DNA from: Polyangiaceae bacterium
Lineage (GTDB): Bacteria; Myxococcota_A; Polyangia; Polyangiales; Polyangiaceae
Direction of reading: 5' to 3'
NCBI GenBank assembly: GCA_019637265.1
Contig: JAHBVY010000001.1
Span: 620,001 to 684,000, forward strand
DNA: 64,000 nt
Every line of letters begins with the position of its first letter. Positions within the stretch are counted from its first letter, which is position 1. Made by a program: the position numbers and the translations under genes. The notes beneath the pieces were generated by a model. It saw only the letters and a list, made by a program, of their open reading frames with translations, had not been told where the DNA came from and did not search any database. Positions 43,310 to 51,792 of this stretch are shown here, in pieces.

Positions 43310-45079
43310 TCACGGCGCAGGGAAGCCGCTCGGCTCGATCGCGAAGGCCGCGTTGATCAGCCCCACGTGGGAGTACGTCTGAGGGAAGTTACCCCACTGC
43401 TGCCCGGTGGCAGGATCGATGTCCTCGCTGAACAGGCCGACGTGGTTCGCGTGACCGAGCAGCTGCTGGCAGGCCTCCATGGCCTCCTCACGGAAGCCTA
43501 GGCGCGCGAGCGCCTCCGCCGCCCAGAAGCCGCAGACCGTGAAGGTGCTGTGGGTCTCGCCGATGCCGTCGAAGTGGGTGTAGCGCCGCATTAGGTAGCG
43601 ATCGACGCTGAGCCGCTTGCACAGCTCGCGAACGTGGGGCTCGGCGCGCTCGTCGCCGGGCGCGAGGTAGCCGAGGTTCACCATCATGAACAGCGACGCA
43701 TCGGCGTTGTGGTTCGCTGGGTCGCTCGACTCCGCGTAGTAGCGCGCCTGGGGGCGGTAGCAGCGCTCCTCGATCAGGGCGCGGGCGCGAGCCGCGAGCC
43801 GCGCGCCGCGTTCGGTCAGCTCGGCGTCGCCGATGGCTTCGCCGATACGCCGGGCGAAGCGGGCTCCCGCCCAGTGGAAGAGCAGGGGGAAGGTGTGCAG
43901 CGCCGGCGGCCCGCGGTACTCCCAGATCCCGGCGTCTGGGATCTCCATCGTGGCCTCCACCCGCGCGAGCAGGCGCCGCACCAGCTGCGCGTCGCGCTCG
44001 CGCGGCGTGGTGCCGAAGCGCACATCGAGCAGCAGCGGGGCGATGGCGGCGATCATCTCGCCGTACACGTCGTTCTGCACCTGGAGGTACGCCGCGTTGC
44101 CGGCGCGCACCGGCGGGTTCCGATCGAGGTAACCCCGGAGGTGCGTGAGCTCTTGCTCGCTGAGCTCCGTCTCCCCGCCGATGCCGTACACCGGCTGGAG
44201 CTCCCCCCCCTCGGCGACGTTGTGCAAGAAGGAGATGAAGCGCTCCCACTCCTCGAAGTGGCCGATGCGCCGCATGGCTTGCAGCGTGAAGTAGGTGTCA
44301 CGGAGCCAGCAGTAGCGGTAGTCCCAGTTCCTGCCGGAGCCCGGGTGCTCAGGGAGGCTGGTGGTGGCGGCGGCGGTGATGGCGCCGGTGTCCTCGTGCT
44401 GGTGGAGCTTCAAGGCCAGCGCCGAGCGGATCACGTCGCGCTGGAGCACCCCGGGCAGGGTCAGGTGCTTCACCCAGGTCTCCCAGTAGCTCCGGGTGCG
44501 CGCGAGGAACAGCTCGCAGGTCTCTTCGAGCGGCGCCTCGAGCGGCTCGCCCCAGGTGAGCACGAAGTAGGTGGGGCGCTCGAGCAGGAAGGGGCGCCCG
44601 TCCGCGACGTAGCTGAGCGGCGCGCTGGTGGTCAAGCGTAGCGGCCCCTCGGCGAGCCGCCACTCGAGGTGGTTGCTGGCGACGTAGCCCGTGAGCTCGC
44701 GCGCGCCGTAGTCGTACACCGGGCGGCAGCGGACCACGACGCTCGGGCGCCCGGCGAGCGGCCTCGCGCAGCGCACCAACATCTTCGGCTTGAAGGAGCG
44801 CTCGTACTGCTTGAAGCGTGGCGCGAAGTCGATCAGCTCGAAGCTGCCAGTTTCCGTGTGGAATTCTGTGCGCGCGATGTTGGTGTTTGGCAGGTAAGCC
44901 TGGTGTGACTCGTACGCCGCCTCGCGCGGGCGCACGGAGAGCTCACCGCCGCGCTCGGAGTCGAGCAGCGAGCCGAACACGAAGCTCGAATCGAAGCGCG
45001 GCCAGCACAGCCAAGAGACGGCGCCCGAAGGGTCGATCAGCGCTTGATAGCCGCAGTTGCCGATGAGGGCGTGTCTCAC
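43310..45079 (-). CDS. GH15 glycoside hydrolase (trehalase/glucoamylase type)
   Basis: 589 residues from GTG 45079. The N-terminus IGNCGYQALIDPSGAVSWLCWPRFDSS and the (alpha/alpha)6-barrel motif GRNWDYRYCWLRDTYFTLQA are typical of the bacterial GH15 group that includes mycobacterial trehalases and glucoamylases. The end carries FGLRLLGG-like CGFWAAEALARLGFREEAMEA and FSEDIDPATGQQWGNFPQTYSHVGLINAA, also family-typical. No signal peptide is present, so it is cytoplasmic. It is divergent from the trehalose-6-phosphate synthase/phosphatase gene with a 144-bp gap, so trehalose is the likely substrate and the pair may balance synthesis and breakdown. Confidence 0.92.
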   Translation of the reverse strand: MRHALIGNCGYQALIDPSGAVSWLCWPRFDSSFVFGSLLDSERGGELSVRPREAAYESHQAYLPNTNIARTEFHTETGSFELIDFAPRFKQYERSFKPKMLVRCARPLAGRPSVVVRCRPVYDYGARELTGYVASNHLEWRLAEGPLRLTTSAPLSYVADGRPFLLERPTYFVLTWGEPLEAPLEETCELFLARTRSYWETWVKHLTLPGVLQRDVIRSALALKLHQHEDTGAITAAATTSLPEHPGSGRNWDYRYCWLRDTYFTLQAMRRIGHFEEWERFISFLHNVAEGGELQPVYGIGGETELSEQELTHLRGYLDRNPPVRAGNAAYLQVQNDVYGEMIAAIAPLLLDVRFGTTPRERDAQLVRRLLARVEATMEIPDAGIWEYRGPPALHTFPLLFHWAGARFARRIGEAIGDAELTERGARLAARARALIEERCYRPQARYYAESSDPANHNADASLFMMVNLGYLAPGDERAEPHVRELCKRLSVDRYLMRRYTHFDGIGETHSTFTVCGFWAAEALARLGFREEAMEACQQLLGHANHVGLFSEDIDPATGQQWGNFPQTYSHVGLINAAFAIEPSGFPAP

Positions 45080-45223
45080 GCGACGCTGTGCCTTGGGCCG
45101 CTGTGCCTCGGTTGCTTGGGCTGTTCGGTCTTCACTGGGCTGGCTGGGTTGGGACCGTGCTCCTCAGAGCGGGGCGGCGCGTGGGTTGGTCTGAGGGGCG
45201 CACCATGCCATAAGGGGCTCGCG

Positions 45224-47431
45224 ATGGGTAAGGCCAAGCTTTGGGTGGCCTCCGCGCGGCTGCCGGTCACCATGACGCGGCACGCGGAAGGTTGGGAAGT
45301 GCGCCCGAGCACGGGGGGGCTGGTGACCGCGCTCAACGGGGTGGCCGAGCGGCGCGCGTTCTCCTGGGTGGGCTGGCCAGGCTCGGCGGTCGCCGAGGGC
45401 GAGCAGGAGGCGGTGCGGAGCGAGCTCGCGCGGCGCTCCGCGGTGCCGGTGTTCCTCGCCAAGTCGGACATCGCGGGCTTCTACGAGGGCTTCAGTAACC
45501 GCGTGCTGTGGCCGCTGTTCCACGCTCAGGGGGAGCGCTCGCGCTTCGATCGCGCAGCGTGGCGCGCTTACCAGCGCGTGAACCAGCGCTTCGCCGACGC
45601 CCTGTGCGCCCTGGCTGCGCCGGGCGATACCGTCTGGATTCATGACTACCAGCTGGCGCTGGTGCCGGAGCTGCTGCGGCGGCGTGGCCTCGCCTGTCGC
45701 ATCGGCTTCTTCCTCCACATCCCGTTCCCCGCCGCGCAGATCTACCGCTCCCTCGTCACCCGCGAGGAAATCCTACGCGGCCTGCTGGGGGCGGACCTGG
45801 TGGCGTTCCACAGCTACGAGTACGTGAGCCACTTCCGCTCGGCGTGCCTGCGGGTGCTGGGGCTCGAGAGCGCGCCCGGCGCCATCTCGCTGCCGTCCCA
45901 CCAGGTGGAGCTGGGGGTGCTGCCGATTGGTATTGATCCTGACGAATTCGCCCAACTGTGCGCGAGCGACGAGGCCAAGCAGGAGCTCGCGCGGCTCCGG
46001 ACCACCCACGCGGCCAAGCAGCTGGTGGTGGGGGTGGATCGCCTCGACTACACGAAGGGGATCCGGGAGAAGCTCTCGGCGTATGCCACCTTCCTCAGTC
46101 GCAGCGCTCGCCACCGCGAGCGCGTGGTGCTGATCCAGATCGCCGCGCCGTCGCGCACCGGGGTGGAGGAGTACCAGGCGCTGAAGCGCGAGGTGGACGA
46201 GCAGGTGGGCAGCATCAACGGGCGCTTCGGCACCGCGTCGCACACACCGCTCGTGTACGTGAACCAGGCTTACACCCGCGCGCGCCTGGCGGGGCTCTAT
46301 CAGGCCGCCAAGGTGGCGCTGGTCACCCCGGTGCGCGACGGGATGAACCTGGTGGCGCTCGAGTACATCGCCGCGCGGCGCGAGCTCGGCGGTACGTTGC
46401 TGCTCAGCGAGTTCACCGGCGCGGCCCACTGCCTGCCCGGCGCGCGCCTGGTGAACCCACACAACACCGAGCAGGTGGCGACGGAGCTGGCGGAGGCGCT
46501 CAGCCTGGTGCCGTCGCCGGTGAGCGACTCGTTTCAGACCATGCTCGAGTTCGTGGACTTGAACACCAGCGCGCGCTGGGCGGAGCGCTTTCTCGAGCGC
46601 TTGGAGCGCACCCCGCCCGGGCCACGCCCCCACTTCCAGCGCCTCGACGTGCAGGAGCGGGCGCTCAGCGCGCGGCTCGCGGCAGCCGAACGCCCGCTCG
46701 TGCTGCTCGACTACGACGGCACGCTGCGTGACTTCGTGACCGATCCGGCGCGCGCCGAGCCCGACGCGGCGCTACTCGCGCTGCTCGAGCGCCTGGCCTC
46801 GCACAGCACGCTCTACATTGTGAGCGGCCGCGCCAAGAGCGCCCTCGAGGGTTGGCTCGGGGGGTTGCCGATTGGGCTCGTGTGCGAGCATGGCCTGGGC
46901 GTGAGGCACCCCGGCGGTGCGTGGGAGCACCGGCCGCCGCCGGGGCTCGAGCACCTGCGCCAGCTGCTCGCGCCTCTGCTCGCCGACTTCGTGGCGCGCA
47001 CGCCGGGGAGCCGCGTGGAGCAGAAGGAGGGTGGGGTGGCGTGGCACTACCGCGCGGCGGATCCGGAGTTTGGAGCGTTTCAAGCGACGGAGCTCCAAGC
47101 GCAGCTGGAGGACACCCTCGAGCGACAGCCGTTCAACGTGCTGCGCGGGAACCGCGTGCTGGAGGTGCGGAGCGAGTTCGCGAGCAAGGGACGCGCGCTC
47201 GCGACGCTGCTTGCAGCCTACCCCCACGCGGATCTGCTGCTCTGTGCTGGTGACGACCGCACGGATGAGGAGATGATGCGTGCGATCCCGAGCGACTGGC
47301 GGGAGCGCACCCTCAGCTGTTGGGTCGGCAGCGCGCACCCCGTGGCAGACTACTGGGTCGAGGGCAGCGCCGAGCTGAAGGCGCAGCTCAGCCAGATCGC
47401 CTCGCTGTGGGCCGAGCGCGCCGCGACCTGA
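45224..47431 (+). CDS. otsAB: bifunctional trehalose-6-phosphate synthase/phosphatase
   Basis: 735 residues from ATG 45224 (AAGGGG upstream). An OtsA GT20 domain (about 1-470) shows VWIHDYQLALVPELLRRR, IGFFLHIPFPAAQIYRSL, VGVDRLDYTKGIREKL and DGMNLVALEYIAAR, and is followed by an OtsB HAD-phosphatase domain (about 485-735) with the nucleophile motif LLDYDGTL (near 494), SGR and ADDRTDEEM-type GDDRTDEEMMRAI. It makes trehalose from UDP-glucose and glucose-6-phosphate in one protein, as plant and some bacterial fusions do. Trehalose protects against osmotic stress and drying, relevant to myxospores. It is divergent from the GH15 gene. Confidence 0.95.
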   Translation: MGKAKLWVASARLPVTMTRHAEGWEVRPSTGGLVTALNGVAERRAFSWVGWPGSAVAEGEQEAVRSELARRSAVPVFLAKSDIAGFYEGFSNRVLWPLFHAQGERSRFDRAAWRAYQRVNQRFADALCALAAPGDTVWIHDYQLALVPELLRRRGLACRIGFFLHIPFPAAQIYRSLVTREEILRGLLGADLVAFHSYEYVSHFRSACLRVLGLESAPGAISLPSHQVELGVLPIGIDPDEFAQLCASDEAKQELARLRTTHAAKQLVVGVDRLDYTKGIREKLSAYATFLSRSARHRERVVLIQIAAPSRTGVEEYQALKREVDEQVGSINGRFGTASHTPLVYVNQAYTRARLAGLYQAAKVALVTPVRDGMNLVALEYIAARRELGGTLLLSEFTGAAHCLPGARLVNPHNTEQVATELAEALSLVPSPVSDSFQTMLEFVDLNTSARWAERFLERLERTPPGPRPHFQRLDVQERALSARLAAAERPLVLLDYDGTLRDFVTDPARAEPDAALLALLERLASHSTLYIVSGRAKSALEGWLGGLPIGLVCEHGLGVRHPGGAWEHRPPPGLEHLRQLLAPLLADFVARTPGSRVEQKEGGVAWHYRAADPEFGAFQATELQAQLEDTLERQPFNVLRGNRVLEVRSEFASKGRALATLLAAYPHADLLLCAGDDRTDEEMMRAIPSDWRERTLSCWVGSAHPVADYWVEGSAELKAQLSQIASLWAERAAT

Positions 47432-47496
47432 CGGGCGCGCGTGAATCACGGGGCGCGGTCGACAGCGCACGGACATGACGCTAGAGGAAGCGACGC

Positions 47497-48849
47497 ATGA
47501 AGGCGCTCCGCTTCAGCCTGTTCGGCTTCCCCGTGGCGATCCAGCCGAGCTTCTGGATCCTCGCGGCGCTGCTCAGCTGGGCGATGGCGGGCTCCTCCGG
47601 GAGCGGCATGGCCATCTTCGGGCGCGTGCTGGTGCTGCTCGCCATCTTGCTGGTGTCGCTGCTGGCGCACGAGCTGGGTCACGCGTTCGCGGCGCGCGCC
47701 TTCGGTGAGGCGCCGCGCATCGAGCTGCACGCCATGGGCGGGAAGACGGTGTGGTCGCCCACGCACGAGCCGTCACGGACCGAACGCGTGATCGTCACCG
47801 GGGCCGGGCCAGCGGCGGGCTTCGCCTTGGCAGCCGTCGCCTGGGTCCTGGGTTTGGCGGCTGGCGTGGCGGAGGAGCCGGGCGTCCTCGCGGGGGTGCT
47901 GGGGCTGCTGTTCATCCTCAACGTGTTCTGGTCCACCTTCAACCTGTTGCCGGTGCTGCCGTTCGACGGTGGGCACATCATGGCGGCGCTGCTCGGGCCA
48001 CAGCGGCAGCGGCTGGCCCTGATGATCAGCGTCGGGGTGGGGGTGGCGGCGGCGGTCGCCTGCTTCTTCTCCAAGATGCAGTTCGCCGGGATCATCCTGC
48101 TCTGGGCCGCCTTCACCAGCCTCGGGAGCTTGCGGCTCGGCCAGCGCCTGGAGCCCCCGCGCGAGGTGCTGGAGGAGACCTTGGGTCACGCTCGAGAGGC
48201 GCTCGAGCAGGGCAAGTACCCCGAGGCGCACGCGGTGGCGCGCGCCGTGCTCGAGGCCAGCACCGCGCCCGAGCTCAAGCTGAAGGCGGTGGAGCTCGCC
48301 GCCTGGTCGGCGCTGCTCGGTGACGAGGCGGCGCTGGCGCGCCAGGTGCTGGAGCGCGCGCCCGCCGATCAGCCGCTCGATCCCTACCTGCGCGCGGCCG
48401 TCAGCGAGGCGCTGGGGGAAGACGATGACGCCGCGCGCGCCCTGGCCCACGCGCGCCGCACGGGCGATCAGCGGCTCGAGGTGGCGGCGCTCTACGTCAA
48501 GGTGCTGCTCAAGCTCGGCGACGTGGAGCGCGCCGCGCGAGTCACTACGGACATCTTCGAGGAGACCCCCACGGAGGACGCTCGCAAGGTGGGGGAGGCA
48601 GCCTTGGGCGGCGGCGCGCCGCTCGCCGCCGCGGCGCTGTACGATCGCCTCTTCGAGCGCACCGAAGCCCACGCGGATGCCCTGCAAGCCGTGCGCGGCT
48701 TCGCCCGCGCCGGTCAGCTGGACGCCGCGCTGCGCGCGGTGACGGCGGGGGTCGCTGCGGGTCTCGACCCCGCCACCCTGCGCGCCGACGCGAGCCTCCA
48801 GGCGCTGGTCGCCGACGCCCGCTTCGAGCAAGCCGCCACCCCGACGTAA
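47497..48849 (+). CDS. M50 site-2-protease-like membrane peptidase with TPR-like tail
   Basis: A 450-residue protein. The membrane part (1-210) has about five or six helices with the zinc motif LLAHELGHAF (H58-E-x-x-H) and the second metal motif NLLPVLPFDGGHI. There is no PDZ domain. The C-terminal half (about 225-450) is soluble and built of helical pairs such as LGHAREALEQGKYPEAHAVARAVLEA and LYDRLFERTEAHADALQAVRGF, which look like tetratricopeptide-type repeats. Site-2 proteases cleave transmembrane anchors of regulators; the helical tail may recruit substrates. The ATG has GAGGAAGCG upstream. It follows the trehalose gene by 65 bp on the same strand. Confidence 0.88.
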   Translation: MKALRFSLFGFPVAIQPSFWILAALLSWAMAGSSGSGMAIFGRVLVLLAILLVSLLAHELGHAFAARAFGEAPRIELHAMGGKTVWSPTHEPSRTERVIVTGAGPAAGFALAAVAWVLGLAAGVAEEPGVLAGVLGLLFILNVFWSTFNLLPVLPFDGGHIMAALLGPQRQRLALMISVGVGVAAAVACFFSKMQFAGIILLWAAFTSLGSLRLGQRLEPPREVLEETLGHAREALEQGKYPEAHAVARAVLEASTAPELKLKAVELAAWSALLGDEAALARQVLERAPADQPLDPYLRAAVSEALGEDDDAARALAHARRTGDQRLEVAALYVKVLLKLGDVERAARVTTDIFEETPTEDARKVGEAALGGGAPLAAAALYDRLFERTEAHADALQAVRGFARAGQLDAALRAVTAGVAAGLDPATLRADASLQALVADARFEQAATPT

Positions 48850-49319
48850 CGGCCTCGCCACGCTGCGGTCGGCGCGCGCCGCGTACACGTGACGCGCCGC
48901 TCGCCGCCGCGGAGTCGCGCGCCTGCTTCGTCACTGCTTCCACCGCCTCGCACTGTGCGTCGCGCGCCCGCGGCGTGTAGCAGCGTGACGACAGCATGGG
49001 ATCGCGCCGTCGCGCCCGCGGTGCTCTCACGCGCGCTCCACCTGCGTCCAGGTGAGCACCCCGCGGTCGATGCAGGTGCATCCAACGCGCCACGGGCACG
49101 GTGCACGGTCGCGGCACGCCGCGTGCAGCTTCTCATGACACTTGGAAAGTTGCCCCCTGGAAACGGGAGCTGGAAGCCTTACGGAGCAGAGGCAGCGCGC
49201 CCACGGAGCGCGCAAGGAAGCGCCTTCACGAGGCGCGGCGAGCGACAGCGCAGGCACGGCGCGTAACAGGTGGCAGGCAGAGCGAGCGTCACAACGCAAC
49301 AGCGTCACAGGAGGAAGTC
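48850..49319. other. intergenic region upstream of the FGE-like genes
   Basis: 470 bp. Frames here are open only through base bias; no protein family, hairpin with U-tract or repeat was seen. The right end holds the ribosome site AGGAGG just before 49320. Confidence 0.4.
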
Positions 49320-50240
49320 ATGAAGTGGGGTGGTTGGGCAGTCTTGGGTGTGGCGATGGTGTCAGGGGGGCTGTGGCTCGTTGCGAGCGCGGAGGCACCA
49401 GCGGGGCAGGCGGAGCCAATCGCCGCGGCGCCCGAGTCGCTCATGGCCGCGGCGGAGCCCGCGACGGAGGGCGCTGAAGCCGCTCCGGAGCAGGCCCTCG
49501 AGCCTGCTCCGCCTGAAGCTCCGCTGAGCGCTCCCAATCCCGCCGCGGCCTCGCCCTCGGCAGATGGCAGCTGCCCTGACGAGATGGTGCTGGTGGATGG
49601 CGACTACTGCACCGACGTCCGACACACCTGTCGGGAGTGGCTCGACGACCCCAAGCTCCCTTACGCCCGCTGCAAGGTGTATGAGCCGGTCGCCAAGTGC
49701 GTGGGGAAGCGGGTGGCGCTCAAGTACTGCATCGACCGCCACGAGTACACCGCGCCCGGTGACGAGCTGCCGCTCAACCACCAGAGCTTCATGAGCGGCG
49801 CCAAGCTCTGCAAGGCGCAGGGCAAGCGGCTGTGCTCCGAGCAGGAGTGGAACTTCGCCTGCGAAGGCGAGGAGATGCGGCCTTACCCCTATGGCTGGGA
49901 GCGCAAGCCGGTGTGCAACCAGGACCAGGAAGATCTCTACACCATGGTGAAGGGGCGCCAGCAGCTGAAGGACCGTCGTAAGCCGGCAGGTGAGCTGGCC
50001 GAGTGCGTGAGCCCCTTCGGCGTGCACGACCTGGCGGGCAACTTGGATGAGCCCACCCTGCGCGAGGGCGCGACCCACAACTACCCGTTCCGCACCGCGC
50101 TGAAGGGCGGTTGGTGGATGGCGGCGCGCAACCGCTGCCGCCCCGCGACCACCGCCCACGACGATCACTACGAGGGGATCCAGGTGGGCGTGCGCTGCTG
50201 CGCCGATCTACCCGGTGAAGATCAGAGCCCCAACGGTTGA
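49320..50240 (+). CDS. FGE/SUMF1-like exported protein, paralog A
   Basis: 306 residues from ATG 49320 with AGGAGG upstream. A signal anchor (WAVLGVAMVSGGLWLVASAEA) is followed by an Ala/Pro/Glu linker to about 80, then a formylglycine-generating-enzyme-type domain: MVLVDGDYC, IDRHEYTAPG, GKRLCSEQEWNFACEGEEM, FGVHDLAGNLDE, KGGWWMAARNRCRP and GVRCC at the end. The domain is Cys-rich. The C-x(4)-C pair of true FGE is not present, so it is more likely a structural or ligand-binding member of the family. It is paralogous to the gene 361 bp downstream. Confidence 0.85.
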   Translation: MKWGGWAVLGVAMVSGGLWLVASAEAPAGQAEPIAAAPESLMAAAEPATEGAEAAPEQALEPAPPEAPLSAPNPAAASPSADGSCPDEMVLVDGDYCTDVRHTCREWLDDPKLPYARCKVYEPVAKCVGKRVALKYCIDRHEYTAPGDELPLNHQSFMSGAKLCKAQGKRLCSEQEWNFACEGEEMRPYPYGWERKPVCNQDQEDLYTMVKGRQQLKDRRKPAGELAECVSPFGVHDLAGNLDEPTLREGATHNYPFRTALKGGWWMAARNRCRPATTAHDDHYEGIQVGVRCCADLPGEDQSPNG

Positions 50241-50350
50241 GGCCACGCCGCACCTCCCGGAGCTCGGGCGTGCGTTGGCGCGGCTGACGAACGGCGTGTC
50301 CGAGCTCGGCCGTCGCTGCAGTCGGTGGGGCGGCCGGCAGGCCACGCAGG

Positions 50351-50373
50351 GTGCTGTCATTTGACATCAGGGG
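50351..50373 (+). repeat. TTGACATCAGGGG element, copy 1
   Basis: GTGCTGTCATTTGACATCAG plus GGG; 20 of 23 bases match the copy at 50554-50576. No -10 hexamer follows this copy. It may be an extra regulator site for the downstream paralog or a leftover of the gene duplication. Confidence 0.55.
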
Positions 50374-50553
50374 CGCGCCCCGGCGGCGGCGTGGGGTCGC
50401 GGTCAGGCCGCTCCGGAGCGCTGAGCATGGTTCGAGCAACACAGTTAATGTGACTTGTAACCCATGGATATAATTGAATAAATCGACTTGATCCAGCTGC
50501 AGGTGCGGCACCCACATGCGCCCACCGTCACCCCCAGTTCAGCCCGCGGTCCG

Positions 50554-50591
50554 GTGCTACCACTTGACATCAGGGGGGCTTCCTACAGAAT
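50554..50591 (+). promoter_or_regulatory. predicted promoter of FGE-like paralog B with TTGACATCAGGGG copy 2
   Basis: A perfect -35 TTGACA (50564-50569) and a -10 CAGAAT (50586-50591) are spaced 16 bp apart. The expected start of transcription (about 50598) is almost at the TTG start codon (50601), implying a leaderless transcript. The -35 lies in the second copy of the repeated 23-bp element. Confidence 0.5.
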
Positions 50592-50600
50592 CGGCTGGCC

Positions 50601-51446
50601 TTGCCGTCGCACCGAAACCTCTGGTTGGTGGCTGTCGCCTTCGCGCTGGCTGCTTGTGATCGCCCCTCACCGGAGCCCCGCGCCTTGCAGCTGGAGGAGA
50701 CCGCCAGCCTGAGGCCGCTGGTCCAGGAAGGTGCGCCGGTGAAGCTGACCAACGTGGCGCGCCCCAACGCCACCGCAGCCCAAGCGGAGAGCGCGGAGGA
50801 GAACGCTTGCCCCGCCAACATGGTGCTGGTGGAGGGCGAGTATTGCCCCAAGGTGCGGCACCAGTGCCTGCGCTACCTGGATCCGCCGGGGCGCTTCGAG
50901 AAGTTCCGCTGCGCGGAGTACGCCCAGCCCGCGCAGTGCTTGAGCCCCCGCCGCACGATGCGCTTCTGCATCGATCGCGACGAGTACGTCGCCCCCGGGA
51001 ACACCCTCCCGGAGAACCACAAGAGCTGGACCCACGCCGACCAGACCTGCCGCGCTCAAGGCAAGCGCGTGTGCCTGGAGAGCGAGTGGAACTTCGCCTG
51101 CGAAGGCGAGGAGATGCGGCCCTACCCCTACGGTTGGAAGCGTGACGCCACCGCCTGCAACGCGGACCACACGGATCTCGTGGACGCCGAGGGCAACCTG
51201 AAAGATCGCCGCGCGCCCCCAGGCAGCTACTCGCGCTGTGAGAGCCCGTTCGGCGTGCGCGACATGGCGGGTAACTTGGAGGAGTTCGTCACCATCGACG
51301 GCTCCACCCCCGCGCGCCCCGCCATGAAGGGCGCCTACTGGCAGCCGAGCCGCAACTTCTGTCGCGCCGCTCAGACGGCGCACGACCGCTACTACAACGG
51401 CACCGAGACCGGCTTCCGCTGCTGCGCCGACTTGGCTGACGAGTAG
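50601..51446 (+). CDS. FGE/SUMF1-like lipoprotein, paralog B
   Basis: 281 residues from TTG 50601. RNLWLVAVAFALAAC is a lipoprotein signal (Cys19), unlike the uncleaved-looking anchor of paralog A. The FGE-type domain shares with A the blocks MVLVEGEYC, RHQCLRYLD, CIDRDEYVAPGN, ESEWNFACEGEEMRPYPYGW, SPFGVRDMAGNLEEF, CRAAQTAHDRYY and FRCCADL. The cysteine pattern is conserved between the paralogs, so the two probably have the same disulphides but different membrane attachment. A true FGE active-site pair is lacking. The start is not certain: no ATG is in range and no ribosome site is seen. Confidence 0.82.
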   Translation: MPSHRNLWLVAVAFALAACDRPSPEPRALQLEETASLRPLVQEGAPVKLTNVARPNATAAQAESAEENACPANMVLVEGEYCPKVRHQCLRYLDPPGRFEKFRCAEYAQPAQCLSPRRTMRFCIDRDEYVAPGNTLPENHKSWTHADQTCRAQGKRVCLESEWNFACEGEEMRPYPYGWKRDATACNADHTDLVDAEGNLKDRRAPPGSYSRCESPFGVRDMAGNLEEFVTIDGSTPARPAMKGAYWQPSRNFCRAAQTAHDRYYNGTETGFRCCADLADE

Positions 51447-51479
51447 CTCAGCGTGGTGCGGGAGCCGCGCGCTGTGCCG

Positions 51480-51512
51480 CTTCAGTGACACCGCCACTTC
51501 AGTGACACCGCC
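51480..51512 (+). repeat. 17-bp tandem duplication
   Basis: CTTCAGTGACACCGCC occurs twice, 17 bp apart (51480-51495 and 51497-51512), with a degenerate third start (CTCAGTGATGC). No function is apparent. Confidence 0.6.
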
Positions 51513-51616
51513 GCTGCTCAGTGATGCTGACTGGTGCGGCGTTCGCTGCGCTCGGTTGGCTTGGTTCGCTGGCGGGAGGGGGCTGCTGGCGCGCTGAGGT
51601 CGCCGCCTGGGGTTTG

Positions 51617-51631
51617 TTTTTTGGGGGTTGG
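51617..51631 (-). repeat. dispersed CCAACCCC repeat, poly-A form, copy 4 (inverted)
   Basis: TTTTTTGGGGGTTGG on the plus strand, that is CCAACCCCC plus AAAAAA on the minus strand. Confidence 0.6.
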
Positions 51632-51746
51632 GTAACGCCTGCTCGCGCTGGGAGTCGCACCCCAGCGCTGCTCGTCATCGGGCGCCGTCCGCATCGAGCG
51701 TCGCCGCGGACGATGAGGGCGCCGTGATCGGCTCCGGCGGAGCTGC

Positions 51747-51779
51747 GTGACAATCTGGTTACAATTCGGTCACATCGTG
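51747..51779 (+). promoter_or_regulatory. triple 11-bp direct repeat, PHO-box-like
   Basis: GTGACAATCTG, GTTACAATTCG and GTCACATCGTG follow head to tail with an exact 11-bp period, sharing GT-N-ACA. PhoB/PhoP regulators bind direct repeats of this period with G/T-TNACA-like halves. The box lies 13 bp before the ATG of a phosphoesterase. It overlaps a possible -10 (TACAAT, 51760-51765), so binding might repress rather than activate. Confidence 0.45.
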
Positions 51780-51792
51780 GCAGGCTCTGGGC

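Larger units (their letters stand above)
50241..50600. other. intergenic region between the FGE-like paralogs
   Basis: 360 bp. It contains two copies of a 23-bp element with the core TTGACATCAGGGG (50351-50373 and 50554-50576), the second within a predicted promoter. Between them is a locally AT-rich stretch (50445-50492), unusual for this genome. Confidence 0.6.
51447..51792. other. intergenic region with tandem repeat, dispersed repeat and direct-repeat box
   Basis: 346 bp holding two 17-bp tandem units (51480-51512), an inverted poly-A form dispersed repeat (51617-51631) and a triple 11-bp direct repeat (51747-51779) just before the phosphoesterase gene. Confidence 0.55.
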
